Shown here piece by piece: positions 17,485 through 26,160 of a stretch of DNA of 64,000 nt. The first letter of the stretch is position 1, and each line of letters starts with the position of its first letter. The stretch is from contig NZ_JAAEDH010000007.1 in NCBI RefSeq assembly GCF_018128965.1, forward strand, positions 107,355-171,354, read 5' to 3'. The stretch is from Plastoroseomonas arctica. Its GTDB lineage: Bacteria; Pseudomonadota; Alphaproteobacteria; Acetobacterales; Acetobacteraceae. The position numbers were made by a program, and so were the translations under genes. The notes below the pieces were generated by a model. That model had not been told where the DNA came from. It saw only the letters and a program-made list of their open reading frames with translations, and did no database searches.

Positions 17485-18660
17485 CTACGCGCTCGCGACG
17501 CGGCCGCGCATCGCCTGCCAGCGCACCAGCCCCAGCGCCACGGCCAGCGCCGGCAGTAGCATCAGGTTCAGCATCGCCCAGCCCGCCTGGGCATGCAGTG
17601 CGCCCGAGAGGAAGGCAGTGCAGGCGACCGTGCCGAAGACGATGAAGTCGTTCGCCGCCTGTGCGCGCACCCGTTCCTCGGGCGCGTGGCTGGTGGCCAA
17701 CAGCGCCGTCGCGCCCACGAACATGAAGTTCCACCCCAGCCCCAGCAGCGCCAGCGCCACCCCGAAATGGGCGAAGCTCGCACCCGCGACATTCGCCACC
17801 ACGCACCCCGCCGTCAGTACCGCGCCGGCCACGATGATGGTGCGCACGCCGAAGCGCTGGATCAGCCGGCCGGTGAAGAAGCCAGGGGCGAACATCGCCA
17901 GCGCATGGATCTGGATGATCGTCGCCGAGGCATCAACGCCAAAGCCGCAGAACATCATCTCGATCGGTGTCGAGGTCATCACCAGGTTCATCGTGCCATA
18001 GGCGACGAGCCCCGCGCCGGCGGCCGCGATGAACGCCGGGCGCGCGATGATCTCGCCGATCGGGGTGCTGATCTTCGGCCGCGCGGGCGCGGGCGGCAGC
18101 TGGGCGAAGCTCAACAGCAGAAGGACCAGCGGCGGCAGGCAGGCGATGGTGAGATAGGTGCCGAGGAACAGCACGCCGCCCACCGCCTCGCGCGTGTGCT
18201 TGACCAGCTCGGGGCCCACCACCGCCGCGATGACTCCACCCGCCATCACCAGCGAGATGGCGCGCGCGCGGTAGTCCGGCCGCGCCACTTCGGCGGCGGC
18301 GAAACGGTAATGCTGGGCGATGCCGAAGCCGAGCCCCGCCGGCACCGCGCCCAGGCAATACAGCGCGAAATCGCCGCGCCACACGCCCGCGGCGAAGACC
18401 AGGGAGCCGACGATCGAACAGCACGCCCCAACCATGAAGCCGAACCGTCGCCCGAGCCGCGCGAACAGCATGCTGGCGGGGATGGAGGCGGCCATCACCG
18501 CCGTCATCTGCACCGCCATCGGCAAGGTCGCGAGCGTCTTGTCCTCGGCCAGAGTGTGCCCGATCAGCGCGCCCATCGCGACCTGGCCGACCATGGTCGA
18601 GTTCATCAGCGCCTGGCAGCAAAACAGCAGCCAAACGGTCACCCGGGAGTCCTGCGCCAT
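17485..18660 (-). CDS. MFS transporter
   Basis: A 391-residue polytopic membrane protein with about twelve hydrophobic helices, typical of the major facilitator superfamily. The loop between helices 2 and 3 reads FARLGRRFGFMVG, matching the G-x-x-x-D/G-R-x-G-R/K-R motif A in reduced form. The ATG at 18660 (MAQDSRVTVWLLFCCQ) is chosen because helix 1 follows at once; upstream in-frame codons would run into thiL. It lies 4 bp after the thiL stop, hence at the end of that operon. The substrate is unknown. Confidence 0.87.
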   Translation of the reverse strand: MAQDSRVTVWLLFCCQALMNSTMVGQVAMGALIGHTLAEDKTLATLPMAVQMTAVMAASIPASMLFARLGRRFGFMVGACCSIVGSLVFAAGVWRGDFALYCLGAVPAGLGFGIAQHYRFAAAEVARPDYRARAISLVMAGGVIAAVVGPELVKHTREAVGGVLFLGTYLTIACLPPLVLLLLSFAQLPPAPARPKISTPIGEIIARPAFIAAAGAGLVAYGTMNLVMTSTPIEMMFCGFGVDASATIIQIHALAMFAPGFFTGRLIQRFGVRTIIVAGAVLTAGCVVANVAGASFAHFGVALALLGLGWNFMFVGATALLATSHAPEERVRAQAANDFIVFGTVACTAFLSGALHAQAGWAMLNLMLLPALAVALGLVRWQAMRGRVASA

Positions 18661-18664
18661 GGCG

Positions 18665-19606
18665 TTAGAAGTGGCTCCATCCCCTGGTCGGCAGGTCGAT
18701 CGCGCCCCCCGTTGCGTCGAGCAGCCTAACCCCCTGCTCCGCATCCACAACCCGCCCGATGCGCGTGACGGGCATGCCCAGCGCCAGCACCGCGGCGTCT
18801 TCGGGCGCGGTGAAGATCAGCTCGTAGTCGTCGCCGCCATGGAACGGGAGCAGCGCGTGCTCGCCCGCCGCCGCCGCGCGCGTGGGCTCGGAGAGCGGCA
18901 CCAGCGCGGCCTCGATCACGCCGCCGACGCCGGATTCGCGGCAGATATGGCCAAAATCCTGCACCAGCCCGTCCGACACATCCATCGCCGCATGCGCCAC
19001 ACCGACCAGCGCCTGGCCGAGTGCGACGCGCGGTTCAGGCAGCCGGTAGCGGCCGGCCAGAAACCCGGCGTCATCCGCGACCTGCCCGCGAATGGCACGC
19101 AAGCCGAATGCGCCGTCGCCGATGGTCCCGCTCACCCACACGCCATCCCCTACCCGCGCACCACTGCGCCGCAAAGCACGGCCCGGCGCCACATGGCCGA
19201 GGATGGTCAGCGAGAGCGTCATCGGACCCGGTGTGGAGACGGTGTCGCCGCCCAGCAGCCCCACCGAGAAGAGCCCCTGGTCCAGCGCAAGACCCTCCGC
19301 GAAACGCGCGATCCAGCCATCGTCGATGCCCCTGGGGAAGGCAGTGGTCATGAGGTAGCCGAAGGGAGTCGCGCCCATGGCGGCTAGGTCGGACAGATTC
19401 ACGCGCAGCAGCTTGCGACCCACCGTCTCCGGCGGGTCGTCGGGGAGGAAATGCACCCCGGCCACCATGGCGTCGGCGGCGATCACGAGCTCGCGGCCGA
19501 GCGGCGGTGCGAAAACCGCGGCGTCGTCGCGAAGGTCGAGCGCGCCAGGCGCCGCGAGCGGTCGGAAGTGGCGGTAGATCAGGGAGAATTCGGGCGGGAT
19601 CGTCAT
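18665..19606 (-). CDS. thiL: Thiamine-monophosphate kinase
   Basis: ThiL phosphorylates thiamine monophosphate to the cofactor thiamine diphosphate with ATP. The 313-residue product has the family elements DLRDDAAVFAPP near residue 20, VNLSDLAAMGATP, LLGGDTVSTPG, MDVSDGLVQD and HGGDDYELIFT. The start at 19606 (MTIPPEFSLIY) fits the family length; an upstream extension would read through a hairpin cluster and is rejected. It is separated from nusB by an unusual 190-bp palindrome-rich spacer, in a gene order (ribH-nusB-thiL) common in alphaproteobacteria. Confidence 0.95.
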   Translation of the reverse strand: MTIPPEFSLIYRHFRPLAAPGALDLRDDAAVFAPPLGRELVIAADAMVAGVHFLPDDPPETVGRKLLRVNLSDLAAMGATPFGYLMTTAFPRGIDDGWIARFAEGLALDQGLFSVGLLGGDTVSTPGPMTLSLTILGHVAPGRALRRSGARVGDGVWVSGTIGDGAFGLRAIRGQVADDAGFLAGRYRLPEPRVALGQALVGVAHAAMDVSDGLVQDFGHICRESGVGGVIEAALVPLSEPTRAAAAGEHALLPFHGGDDYELIFTAPEDAAVLALGMPVTRIGRVVDAEQGVRLLDATGGAIDLPTRGWSHF

Positions 19607-19617
19607 GGCGACAGCAT

Positions 19618-19742
19618 GGAGGACATGAATTTCCTCCACGCAACGCACTGCGTTGCGCCCATTCGTTCTTCTTTGAATGTTTGATGCACGTCGGACGGTG
19701 GCATCACCGCGGTGATGTCCGTGCTGGCTGCGCAGCCAGCAC
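19618..19742. repeat. Palindrome cluster between nusB and thiL
   Basis: Four inverted repeats lie side by side. 19618-19637 is a GGAGGA/TCCTCC hairpin around a TGAA loop; it resembles the interspersed repeat, with a compensatory A-T for G-C pair. 19639-19657 has 9-bp arms CGCAACGCA/TGCGTTGCG. 19702-19717 is a perfect 16-bp palindrome centred on CCGCGG. 19721-19742 is a perfect 22-bp palindrome of half-site GTGCTGGCTGC. With repeat copy C they fill the gene gap. Confidence 0.7.
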
Positions 19743-19744
19743 CA

Positions 19745-19795
19745 ATGGCCAAAAACAAAAGAGAGGGGGTCTGGGGGAAATTCATTGCCCCCAGT
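19745..19795 (-). repeat. Interspersed hairpin repeat, copy C
   Basis: Minus-orientation copy. Read on the minus strand it has CTGGGGG and CCCCCAG arms around a TGAA-centred loop with one inner mismatch, then ACCCCCTCTCTTTTGTTTTTGGCC. Here the T-rich tail follows nusB in the direction of transcription, so in this position it could act as an intrinsic terminator or attenuator between nusB and thiL. Confidence 0.7.
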
Positions 19796-19798
19796 CTT

Positions 19799-20266
19799 CT
19801 ACGCCTTCGAAAATTCATCCGGTCGCAGCGCATGCGCCAGCGCATCCAGCACGCCATTCGCAAAGCGCGCCCCCTGCTCGTCCATGAAGCCGCGCGCGAC
19901 ATCCATGTACTCGTTGATCACCACGCGCGCCGGCGGCTCCTTGGGCGTCAGCATCTCCGCCGCAGCTGCGCGCAGCAACGCGCGCAGCACCGGGTCGAGG
20001 CGTTCCAGGGTCCATTCCTTTGCCAGGCGCTCGCGGATCAGTGCGTCCACCCGCGCGCCATCGGCGGCGGCGGCGCGCACGATCGCCGCGAACAGCGGGA
20101 TCGTCGCCTCTGGCACGCGGCCATCCTCGTAGCCGCGATCCTCCAGCGGGCCGATGCGGTGACGGATGAACTGGTCCATCACCGCCTCGGCGCTCTCGCC
20201 ATTCTGTTCGCTCTGGAACAACGCCTGCACCGCGGCGACGCGCGCCCCGGTGCGCGGACGGCTCAC
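19799..20266 (-). CDS. nusB: Transcription antitermination factor NusB
   Basis: An all-helical RNA-binding protein of 155 residues that joins NusE/S10 at boxA sequences during rRNA transcription. The start SRPRTGARVAAVQALFQSEQ and the later RLDPVLRALLRAAAAEM and PARVVINEYMDVARGF match NusB. It begins with GTG at 20266, overlapping the TGA of ribH (GTGA), so it is coupled to riboflavin genes as in many proteobacteria. The C-terminal FVNGVLD motif appears as FANGVLDALA. Confidence 0.95.
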   Translation of the reverse strand: MSRPRTGARVAAVQALFQSEQNGESAEAVMDQFIRHRIGPLEDRGYEDGRVPEATIPLFAAIVRAAAADGARVDALIRERLAKEWTLERLDPVLRALLRAAAAEMLTPKEPPARVVINEYMDVARGFMDEQGARFANGVLDALAHALRPDEFSKA

Positions 20267-20754
20267 TGCAACCCCCACAGCCGCGCGAGCTTGATCTGGC
20301 CCACCACGGCGGCCGCACATTCGATGCCCTTGTTGTGCTGGTCATCGGCCGAACGCGCCTCGGCCTGGGCGAGCGTATCGACCGTCAGCAAGCCGAAACC
20401 GATCGGCGCGCCTGTCTCGGTCGAGATGTCCATGATCCCCTTGCACACCGCCTGGCAGATGAAGTCGTAATGGTCCGTCTCGCCCTTCACGACGCAGCCG
20501 AGCACGAGAAACCCATCCCATTGCGGCCCGTCCTCGACGCCCTGCGCTTCCAGCGCGAGGCGCAGCGCTGCCGGCAGTTCGAAGGCGCCGGCGACTTCCG
20601 CCACCTCGACCTCCGCGTTCAGCGGCGCCAGCGCGCGCTCTGCACCCAGGCGCATGCCCTCGACCACAGTGCGGTAATACGGCGCCTGGATCACCAGGAT
20701 GCGCGGCGCGGCGCCCATCAGCGCCAGCGGCTTCGCCTCGCCCTCGGTCCTCAT
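20263..20754 (-). CDS. ribH: 6,7-dimethyl-8-ribityllumazine synthase
   Basis: RibH condenses the pyrimidinedione intermediate with dihydroxybutanone phosphate to form lumazine, the penultimate riboflavin step, in an icosahedral or pentameric assembly. The 163-residue product shows the substrate-binding segment VLGCVVKGETDHYDFICQAV, where the His is the general base, and LLTVDTLAQAEARS near the C-terminus. ATG at 20754 overlaps the stop of the ribB-type gene (ATGA), and its own stop overlaps nusB. Confidence 0.95.
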   Translation of the reverse strand: MRTEGEAKPLALMGAAPRILVIQAPYYRTVVEGMRLGAERALAPLNAEVEVAEVAGAFELPAALRLALEAQGVEDGPQWDGFLVLGCVVKGETDHYDFICQAVCKGIMDISTETGAPIGFGLLTVDTLAQAEARSADDQHNKGIECAAAVVGQIKLARLWGLQ

Positions 20755-21887
20755 GCCGGATCTCCGACCGGGATGGGGCGCGTCTCGATCACGCTCAAGC
20801 CGTATCCCTCCAGCGCGATCAGCGGGCGCGGGTTGTTCGACAGGCGGATGATGTCGCTCAGGCCGAGATCGGCGAGGATCTGCGCGCCGATGCCGTGGTC
20901 ACGGATGTTGGTCTGCATCACCTTGCGTTCGCGCCGCGCGCGCACCTGCTCCGACAGATGTGTGAGCTTCCATTCGCGCAGGATCACCACGACGCCGCGA
21001 CCGGCCGCGTCGATCATGTGCATCGCGCCGTGCAGCTCGGCCACGCCGCGCCCGGCGATCTGGTCGTTTAGCAGCCCCGCCGCGTGCATGCGCACCAGAA
21101 CCGGCCCTGGCCCGGACAGGTCGCCCTTGACCAGCGCGATATGCTCACCCTCCTCGACGGCCGAGGCATAGACGATCACCTGCCATTCGCCGCCGACCGC
21201 CTGCTCGATCACCCCTTCCTCGACGCGCTTGACCAGCCGCTCAGTCCGCCGCCGATGCGCGATGAGGTCCGCGATGGTGCCGAGCTTGAGGCCATGGTGC
21301 TGCGCGAAGGCGACCAGGTCGGGCATGCGCGCCATGGTGCCGTCATCGTTCATGATCTCGCAGATCACGCCCGAGGGGTTCAGCCCGGCGAGGCGCGCGA
21401 AATCCACCGCCGCCTCGGTGTGGCCGGCGCGCACCAGGGTGCCGCCTTCGCGCGCCACCAGCGGGAAGACGTGACCAGGCGTGACGATGTGCTCCGCGCC
21501 GAGGTCGGGGTTGATCGCGACCGCGACGGTGCGCGCGCGGTCGGCGGCGGAGATGCCGGTGGTGACGCCGTCGCGCGCCTCGATGCTGACTGTGAAGGCG
21601 GTGGAGTGCCGCGTGCCGTTCGCCTGCGCCATCAGCGGCAGGTTCAGCTGCTCGACGCGCGGCTTGGACATCGCGAGGCAGATCAGGCCGCGCGCATGCT
21701 TGGCCATGAAGTTGATCGCATCCGGTGTCGCGAACTGCGCCGGGATGACTAGGTCGCCCTCATTCTCGCGGTCCTCGTCATCGACCAGGATGAACATCTT
21801 CCCCGCGCGCGCTTCCTCGAGCAGCTCGGCGGTCGGCGTGATGAAATCCGCCAGGTTGGCCCGCGTGGTCTCGATGGAGGAATTCAC
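20751..21887 (-). CDS. ribB: 3,4-dihydroxy-2-butanone 4-phosphate synthase with degenerate GTP cyclohydrolase II domain (RibBX type)
   Basis: The N-terminal half (about residues 10-210) is an intact DHBP synthase with DDEDRENEGDLV, HARGLICLAM and GHTEAAVDFARLAGL; it makes the four-carbon unit of riboflavin from ribulose 5-phosphate. The C-terminal half aligns by position with GTP cyclohydrolase II but has lost its chemistry. The zinc cysteines expected in SECLTGD and LRCDCG are absent (segments MHAAGLLND and VAELHGAM), and RQEGRN is replaced by REWKLT. Proteins of this kind are known as RibBX in Proteobacteria. A separate RibA must exist elsewhere. GTG start at 21887 overlaps ribE. Confidence 0.92.
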   Translation of the reverse strand: MNSSIETTRANLADFITPTAELLEEARAGKMFILVDDEDRENEGDLVIPAQFATPDAINFMAKHARGLICLAMSKPRVEQLNLPLMAQANGTRHSTAFTVSIEARDGVTTGISAADRARTVAVAINPDLGAEHIVTPGHVFPLVAREGGTLVRAGHTEAAVDFARLAGLNPSGVICEIMNDDGTMARMPDLVAFAQHHGLKLGTIADLIAHRRRTERLVKRVEEGVIEQAVGGEWQVIVYASAVEEGEHIALVKGDLSGPGPVLVRMHAAGLLNDQIAGRGVAELHGAMHMIDAAGRGVVVILREWKLTHLSEQVRARRERKVMQTNIRDHGIGAQILADLGLSDIIRLSNNPRPLIALEGYGLSVIETRPIPVGDPA

Positions 21888-22495
21888 GCTTCCGTCTCCC
21901 GCAGCCGCGCCACGTAGCGCGCGAGCATGTCGATCTCGATGTTGACGCGCGCGCCCGGCCGCAGCGTGCCGATCGTGGTCATCGCCGCGGTATGGGGAAT
22001 GATATTGACCCCGAAGACCGCATCGTCAATTTCATTCACCGTCAGCGACACGCCCTCGATGGCGATGGAGCCCTTCGACGCGACGAACCGTTCCAGCCCC
22101 GGCGGCAGCCGGAAGCGCCAGCGCACGGACGCATTCTCCGCCTCGGCCGAAACAACCTCAGCCACGCCATCGACATGGCCCGAGACGATATGTCCGCCCA
22201 GCTCGTCGCCCACGCGCAGCGAGCGTTCGAGGTTCACCCGCGTGCCCGCGACCCAGGCCCCGATCGTGGTCTTGGACAGCGTCTCCGCTGAGGCGTCGAT
22301 CGCGAATTCATCAGCGCCGATGCGCACCGCGGTGAAGCAGACGCCCGAGCAGGCGATGGAGGCGCCGATCACCACCGGCTGCGGCTCGGCCAGGAATTCG
22401 GGCGAGACGCCGATCACCACCCGCATGTCGTGACCGCCGCCGATCGGCTGCACTTCCCGCACCGTGCCCAGCGCCGTGATGATCCCGGTGAACAT
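21884..22495 (-). CDS. ribE: Riboflavin synthase, alpha subunit
   Basis: Dismutates two lumazine molecules to riboflavin. The 203-residue protein opens with the invariant MFTGIITALGTV and contains two tandem lumazine-binding barrels, at about residues 1-95 and 96-195. The repeats show IACSGVCFTAV in the first and IAIEGVSLTVNEI in the second, and GGHIVSGHVDGV bridges them. The stop overlaps the GTG of the downstream ribB-type gene, and it follows ribD by 4 bp. This makes a tight biosynthetic operon. Confidence 0.96.
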   Translation of the reverse strand: MFTGIITALGTVREVQPIGGGHDMRVVIGVSPEFLAEPQPVVIGASIACSGVCFTAVRIGADEFAIDASAETLSKTTIGAWVAGTRVNLERSLRVGDELGGHIVSGHVDGVAEVVSAEAENASVRWRFRLPPGLERFVASKGSIAIEGVSLTVNEIDDAVFGVNIIPHTAAMTTIGTLRPGARVNIEIDMLARYVARLRETEA

Positions 22496-22499
22496 CGCC

Positions 22500-23597
22500 T
22501 CAGCCTCCCTCGCTCACGTATTCGGACAGCATATCGGCGCCCAAGGCCCGATGCGCCACCCGCAAAAACCGCGGCATCTCGGAAAGCCGCGCCAGCGGCA
22601 GCGGATAGGCGGCCGGCAGCCCATCCCCGCCCATCACGCCCGGCGCGTGGAACCAGGCGAGCCGGTCGACCAGGCCCTCCCGCACCAGGGCGGCGGCGAT
22701 GCCGGCACCGCCCTCAGCCAGCACGCGGGTGACGCCGCGCCGGGCGAGCGCACGCAACAGCTCGCGCAGCAGCAGCCCGCCCTCGCCGCGCGCCACGGTC
22801 AGCACGTCCACCCCGGCTTCCTGGAATGGCGCCAGCGCGCTCGGCGGATGGCCAGGGACCGTGACCAGCCAGGTCGGGATATCACGCGCCGTCGCGACCA
22901 GCCGCGCCGTCGCTGGCATCCGCAGCCGCGCATCGGCGACCACGCGCAGGTCGGCCACCGGCTTGGTGCCCTCCAGCCGAGAGGTCAGCTCCGGATCATC
23001 CGACAGCACCGTCCCCGAGCCCACCAGCACCGCATCATGCGCGGCCCGCATCCGGTGCACGGCCCGGCGCGCCTCCGGCCCGGTGATCCAGCGGCTTTCG
23101 CCCGAGGCCGTCGCGATCCGGCCATCGAGCGTGGTCGCGAGCTTCAGCGTCACCATCGGCAGGCCCAGCCGCACGCGCTTGACGAAGCCCAAATTCAGCG
23201 CCTGCGCCTCGGCCTCGCACAGCCTTTCCTCCACCGCGATGCCCGCCTCGCGCAGGCGCGTGAAACCGCGCCCATCCACCCGCGCATCGGGGTCCCGCAT
23301 CGCGCACACCACCCGCGCAACGCCGGCGCGCACCAGCGCATCGCAGCAGGGTGGCGTGCGGCCGAAATGCGAGCACGGCTCCAGCGTCACATAGGCCGTG
23401 GCCCCGCGCGCGAGATCACCCGCGCGGCGCAGCGCCTCCGTCTCCGCATGCGGCCGTCCGCCCGGCTGCGTCCAGCCGCGCCCGACGACCCGCCCGTCCC
23501 GCACGATCACACAGCCCACCGCGGGGTTCGGCCAGGTATTGCCCAGACCCCGACGCGCCAGGGCGAGCGCCGCCCGCATATGGAGACCATCATCCAT
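22500..23597 (-). CDS. ribD: Bifunctional riboflavin deaminase/reductase RibD
   Basis: Carries out the deamination and side-chain reduction of the pyrimidine intermediate. The N-terminal zinc deaminase (about residues 1-145) shows HAETEALRRAG with the catalytic Glu, and EPCSHFGRTPPC with the zinc cysteines. The NADPH-dependent reductase domain (about 150-360) shows LKLATTLDGRIA, SRWITG and LAEGGAGIAAALV. Length (365) is normal. The 42 bp upstream is too short to hold an FMN riboswitch, so control of the operon must lie further up. Confidence 0.96.
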   Translation of the reverse strand: MDDGLHMRAALALARRGLGNTWPNPAVGCVIVRDGRVVGRGWTQPGGRPHAETEALRRAGDLARGATAYVTLEPCSHFGRTPPCCDALVRAGVARVVCAMRDPDARVDGRGFTRLREAGIAVEERLCEAEAQALNLGFVKRVRLGLPMVTLKLATTLDGRIATASGESRWITGPEARRAVHRMRAAHDAVLVGSGTVLSDDPELTSRLEGTKPVADLRVVADARLRMPATARLVATARDIPTWLVTVPGHPPSALAPFQEAGVDVLTVARGEGGLLLRELLRALARRGVTRVLAEGGAGIAAALVREGLVDRLAWFHAPGVMGGDGLPAAYPLPLARLSEMPRFLRVAHRALGADMLSEYVSEGG

Positions 23598-23639
23598 GCG
23601 CTTCTCTACCCGGTCACATCGCCGCCCGGCAGGGGGTGC

Positions 23640-24317
23640 TCAGCGGAACAGCCTTGCGAGCCGCGCGACATTGAGCAGCGACATCAGCGCCGATGCCACA
23701 TAGGTGAGTGCGGCCGCACGCAGCACCGACCGCGCGGCGGGCATGTCCTTCTCGGAGATGTAGCCGGTCGCCAACGCCGGCAGCGCGCGCCGCCAGCTTG
23801 CATCGAGCTCCACCGGCAGGGTCACCAGGTGCACCGCGACGGACAGCGCCATCATGCCCACCAGCAGCGCACCCTCCGCCAGCACGATCACCGGTGCGCG
23901 CAACGCGATTGCGCCGAGCCCGCCCACCAGAAACAGCACATCCACCACCCGCTGCACCGGGATCAGCACCCGAACCAGCCGGATGCGCCAGCCGAACGCC
24001 GGCATTCCATCCCGGTGCTGCACCGCATGCCCGACCTCATGCGCGGCGACCGCCACCGCGGTGACCGATCGGCCGTTGAAATGCGCCTCTCCGAGCCGTA
24101 CCACCCGGTCCACCGGATCGTAATGGTCGCCCTTGTCTGTAAGCTCCACCGGCACCTGGTTGAGCCCGGCCTCATCGAGCAGGTGCCGCGCCAGCTCGCC
24201 GCCCGTGCCGGGGAAATCCGCCCGCTCCGCGCCGTGCCGCGCCATCGTCCAGCGCACATACAGCATCGGCCCGAACACCAGCAGCAACAGCAGCGCCGCG
24301 CCGACGACGTAAGGCAC
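23640..24317 (-). CDS. YugP-like zinc metallopeptidase (neutral zinc metallopeptidase family), membrane-bound
   Basis: A 225-residue membrane protein with a zinc-binding AVAAHEVGHAVQH (HExxH) in the middle, an N-terminal helix and three C-terminal hydrophobic helices. This layout and the segment VDRVVRLGEAHFNGRSV fit the YugP family of putative zinc peptidases. The substrate is not known for the family. It sits 3 bp after nrdR and 42 bp before ribD, so it appears inserted into the otherwise conserved nrdR-ribD order. Confidence 0.85.
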   Translation of the reverse strand: MPYVVGAALLLLLVFGPMLYVRWTMARHGAERADFPGTGGELARHLLDEAGLNQVPVELTDKGDHYDPVDRVVRLGEAHFNGRSVTAVAVAAHEVGHAVQHRDGMPAFGWRIRLVRVLIPVQRVVDVLFLVGGLGAIALRAPVIVLAEGALLVGMMALSVAVHLVTLPVELDASWRRALPALATGYISEKDMPAARSVLRAAALTYVASALMSLLNVARLARLFR

Positions 24318-24320
24318 GAC

Positions 24321-24782
24321 TCAGCCCTTGCCGGGCTTGCCGAGCTCGCCGAGAAAGCTCTGGAAATCCTTGGCCTCATTGAAATTGCGGTACACGCTCG
24401 CGAACCGCACGTACCCCACCTGGTCCACGCCGCGCAGCGTCTCCATCACGATCTCGCCGATCTGGCGCGAATTCACCTCCGCCTCCATCTCGGTCTCCAA
24501 CCGGCGCTGGATCCCAGTCACCAGGCGCTCGATACGGTCCTCCTCGACCGGGCGCTTGCGCAGCGCGACACGGATGGAGCGCGACAACTTCTCCCGGTCG
24601 AACGGCACCCGGCGGCCATCGGTCTTGATCACCGTGATGTCGCGCAGCTGCACACGTTCGAAAGTGGTAAAGCGGCTGCTGCACGAGGCACAGAAACGGC
24701 GGCGGCGGATAGCGGCGCTGTCCTCGGCAGGGCGGCTGTCTTTCACCTGGGTGTCTTCGACGCCGCAGAACGGGCACTTCAT
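24321..24782 (-). CDS. nrdR: Transcriptional repressor NrdR
   Basis: NrdR represses ribonucleotide reductase genes in response to ATP/dATP. The 153-residue protein has the zinc ribbon with cysteines in MKCPFCG and [13 protein letters not shown], followed by the ATP-cone domain ([19 protein letters not shown]) at about residues 49-139. No nrd genes lie in the window, and I did not find an NrdR box here. A hairpin repeat separates it from glyA upstream. Confidence 0.97.
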   Translation of the reverse strand: MKCPFCGVEDTQVKDSRPAEDSAAIRRRRFCASCSSRFTTFERVQLRDITVIKTDGRRVPFDREKLSRSIRVALRKRPVEEDRIERLVTGIQRRLETEMEAEVNSRQIGEIVMETLRGVDQVGYVRFASVYRNFNEAKDFQSFLGELGKPGKG

Positions 24783-24790
24783 GAAGGAAG

Positions 24791-24838
24791 CAGGCCGGGG
24801 AAAAGAATTTCCCCGGACCCCTTTCCTTTATTCTTGGC
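24791..24838 (+). repeat. Interspersed hairpin repeat, copy D
   Basis: A perfect 9-bp stem, CCGGGGAAA (24795-24803) and TTTCCCCGG (24808-24816), closes an AGAA loop. The tail ACCCCTTTCCTTTATTCTTGG follows on the plus strand. It lies between glyA and nrdR (both minus strand) with the tail pointing against their transcription. It is nearly identical to copy A. Confidence 0.75.
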
Positions 24839-24855
24839 TAAGGGCACCGGCCCCA

Positions 24856-26160
24856 TCAGGCGGGATAGATCGGGAAGCGTGAGCACAGGGCCAGCACGCG
24901 GGCGCGGACCGCGTCTTCGACGGCGGTGTTGCCGGACGCGTCGTTCGCGCGGGACAGTCCATCCAGCACCTCGCCGATCAACGCGCCGACCTCGCGGAAC
25001 TCCGCCTCGCCAAAACCACGCGTCGTCGCGGCCGGCGAACCTAGGCGCACGCCTGAGGTGACCATCGGCTTCTCAGGGTCGAACGGAATCGCATTCTTGT
25101 TGCAGGTCAGATGCGCGCGGTTCAGCGCCGCCTCGCCGGCCTTGCCGGTCACACGCTTGGGCCGCAGATCCACCAGCATCAGGTGATTATCCGTACCCCC
25201 CGTGACGATATCCAGCCCCTGCTCCTGCAGGGACGCGGCAAGCGCCTGCGCATTCTTGACCACCTGCCGCGAATAGGCTCGGAACTCCGGCTTCAGCGCC
25301 TCCCCGAAGGCCACCGCCTTGGCCGCGATCACATGCATCAATGGGCCGCCCTGCAATCCCGGGAACACCGCCGAGTTGAACTTCTTGGCCAGCGCCTCGT
25401 CATTGGTGAGGATCATCCCGCCCCGCGGGCCGCGCAGTGTCTTGTGCGTCGTGGTCGTCACCACATGCGCATGCGGCAAAGGCGACGGATGCGCCCCCCC
25501 CGCCACCAACCCCGCGAAATGCGCCATGTCGACCATGAAATACGCACCGACCTCATCGGCGATCGCGCGGAACCGCGCGAAATCCCACACCCGCGAATAG
25601 GCGGACCCACCGGCGATGATCAGCTTCGGCCGGCTCTCCCGCGCGATGCGCGCGACCTCGTCCATGTCGATGATGCTGTCCTCGCGGCGCACCGTGTAGG
25701 GAACCACCTTGAACCACTTGCCCGACTGGTTCGCCGGCGCGCCATGGGTCAGGTGCCCACCCGCCGCCAGGTCCAATCCCATGAAGGTGTCGCCCGGCTG
25801 CAGCAGGGCGAGGAACACCGCCTGGTTCGCCTGCGCCCCGCTATGCGGCTGCACATTCGCGAACCCGCAGCCGAACAGCGCGCAGGCCCGCTCGATGGCC
25901 AGGGTCTCCGCGATATCCACCGCCTCGCACCCGCCGTAATAGCGCCGCCCCGGATACCCCTCCGCATACTTGTTCGTCAGCACCGAGCCCTGCGCCTCCA
26001 GCACCGCCCGACTGACGATGTTCTCAGACGCGATCAGCTCCACCCCATCCTGCTGGCGCGCCATCTCCTGGCCCACGGCGGCGAAGATCGCGGGGTCGGT
26101 CTCCGACAGCGAGGCCTGGAAGAAGCGCGCATGGGTGAAGGCGGGGGTCTGCTCGTTCAT
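24856..26160 (-). CDS. glyA: Serine hydroxymethyltransferase
   Basis: PLP enzyme interconverting serine and glycine and loading one-carbon units onto tetrahydrofolate. The 434-residue product has [24 protein letters not shown], the cofactor region [13 protein letters not shown] and the Schiff-base lysine in [15 protein letters not shown]. The start at 26160 (MNEQTPAF) overlaps the TGA of rpiB (ATGA); a possible ATG at 26175 is less likely. Gene order rpiB-glyA-nrdR is typical of Rhodospirillales and related groups. Confidence 0.97.
   Translation of the reverse strand: MNEQTPAFTHARFFQASLSETDPAIFAAVGQEMARQQDGVELIASENIVSRAVLEAQGSVLTNKYAEGYPGRRYYGGCEAVDIAETLAIERACALFGCGFANVQPHSGAQANQAVFLALLQPGDTFMGLDLAAGGHLTHGAPANQSGKWFKVVPYTVRREDSIIDMDEVARIARESRPKLIIAGGSAYSRVWDFARFRAIADEVGAYFMVDMAHFAGLVAGGAHPSPLPHAHVVTTTTHKTLRGPRGGMILTNDEALAKKFNSAVFPGLQGGPLMHVIAAKAVAFGEALKPEFRAYSRQVVKNAQALAASLQEQGLDIVTGGTDNHLMLVDLRPKRVTGKAGEAALNRAHLTCNKNAIPFDPEKPMVTSGVRLGSPAATTRGFGEAEFREVGALIGEVLDGLSRANDASGNTAVEDAVRARVLALCSRFPIYPA

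Noticed and set aside
23598..23639. FMN riboswitch before ribD
   Set aside because: The gap is only 42 bp and lacks any conserved RFN element.
22464..25061. 865-codon plus-strand open frame over ribD, the YugP-like gene and nrdR
   Set aside because: It crosses three well-supported minus-strand genes and has no recognisable domain.
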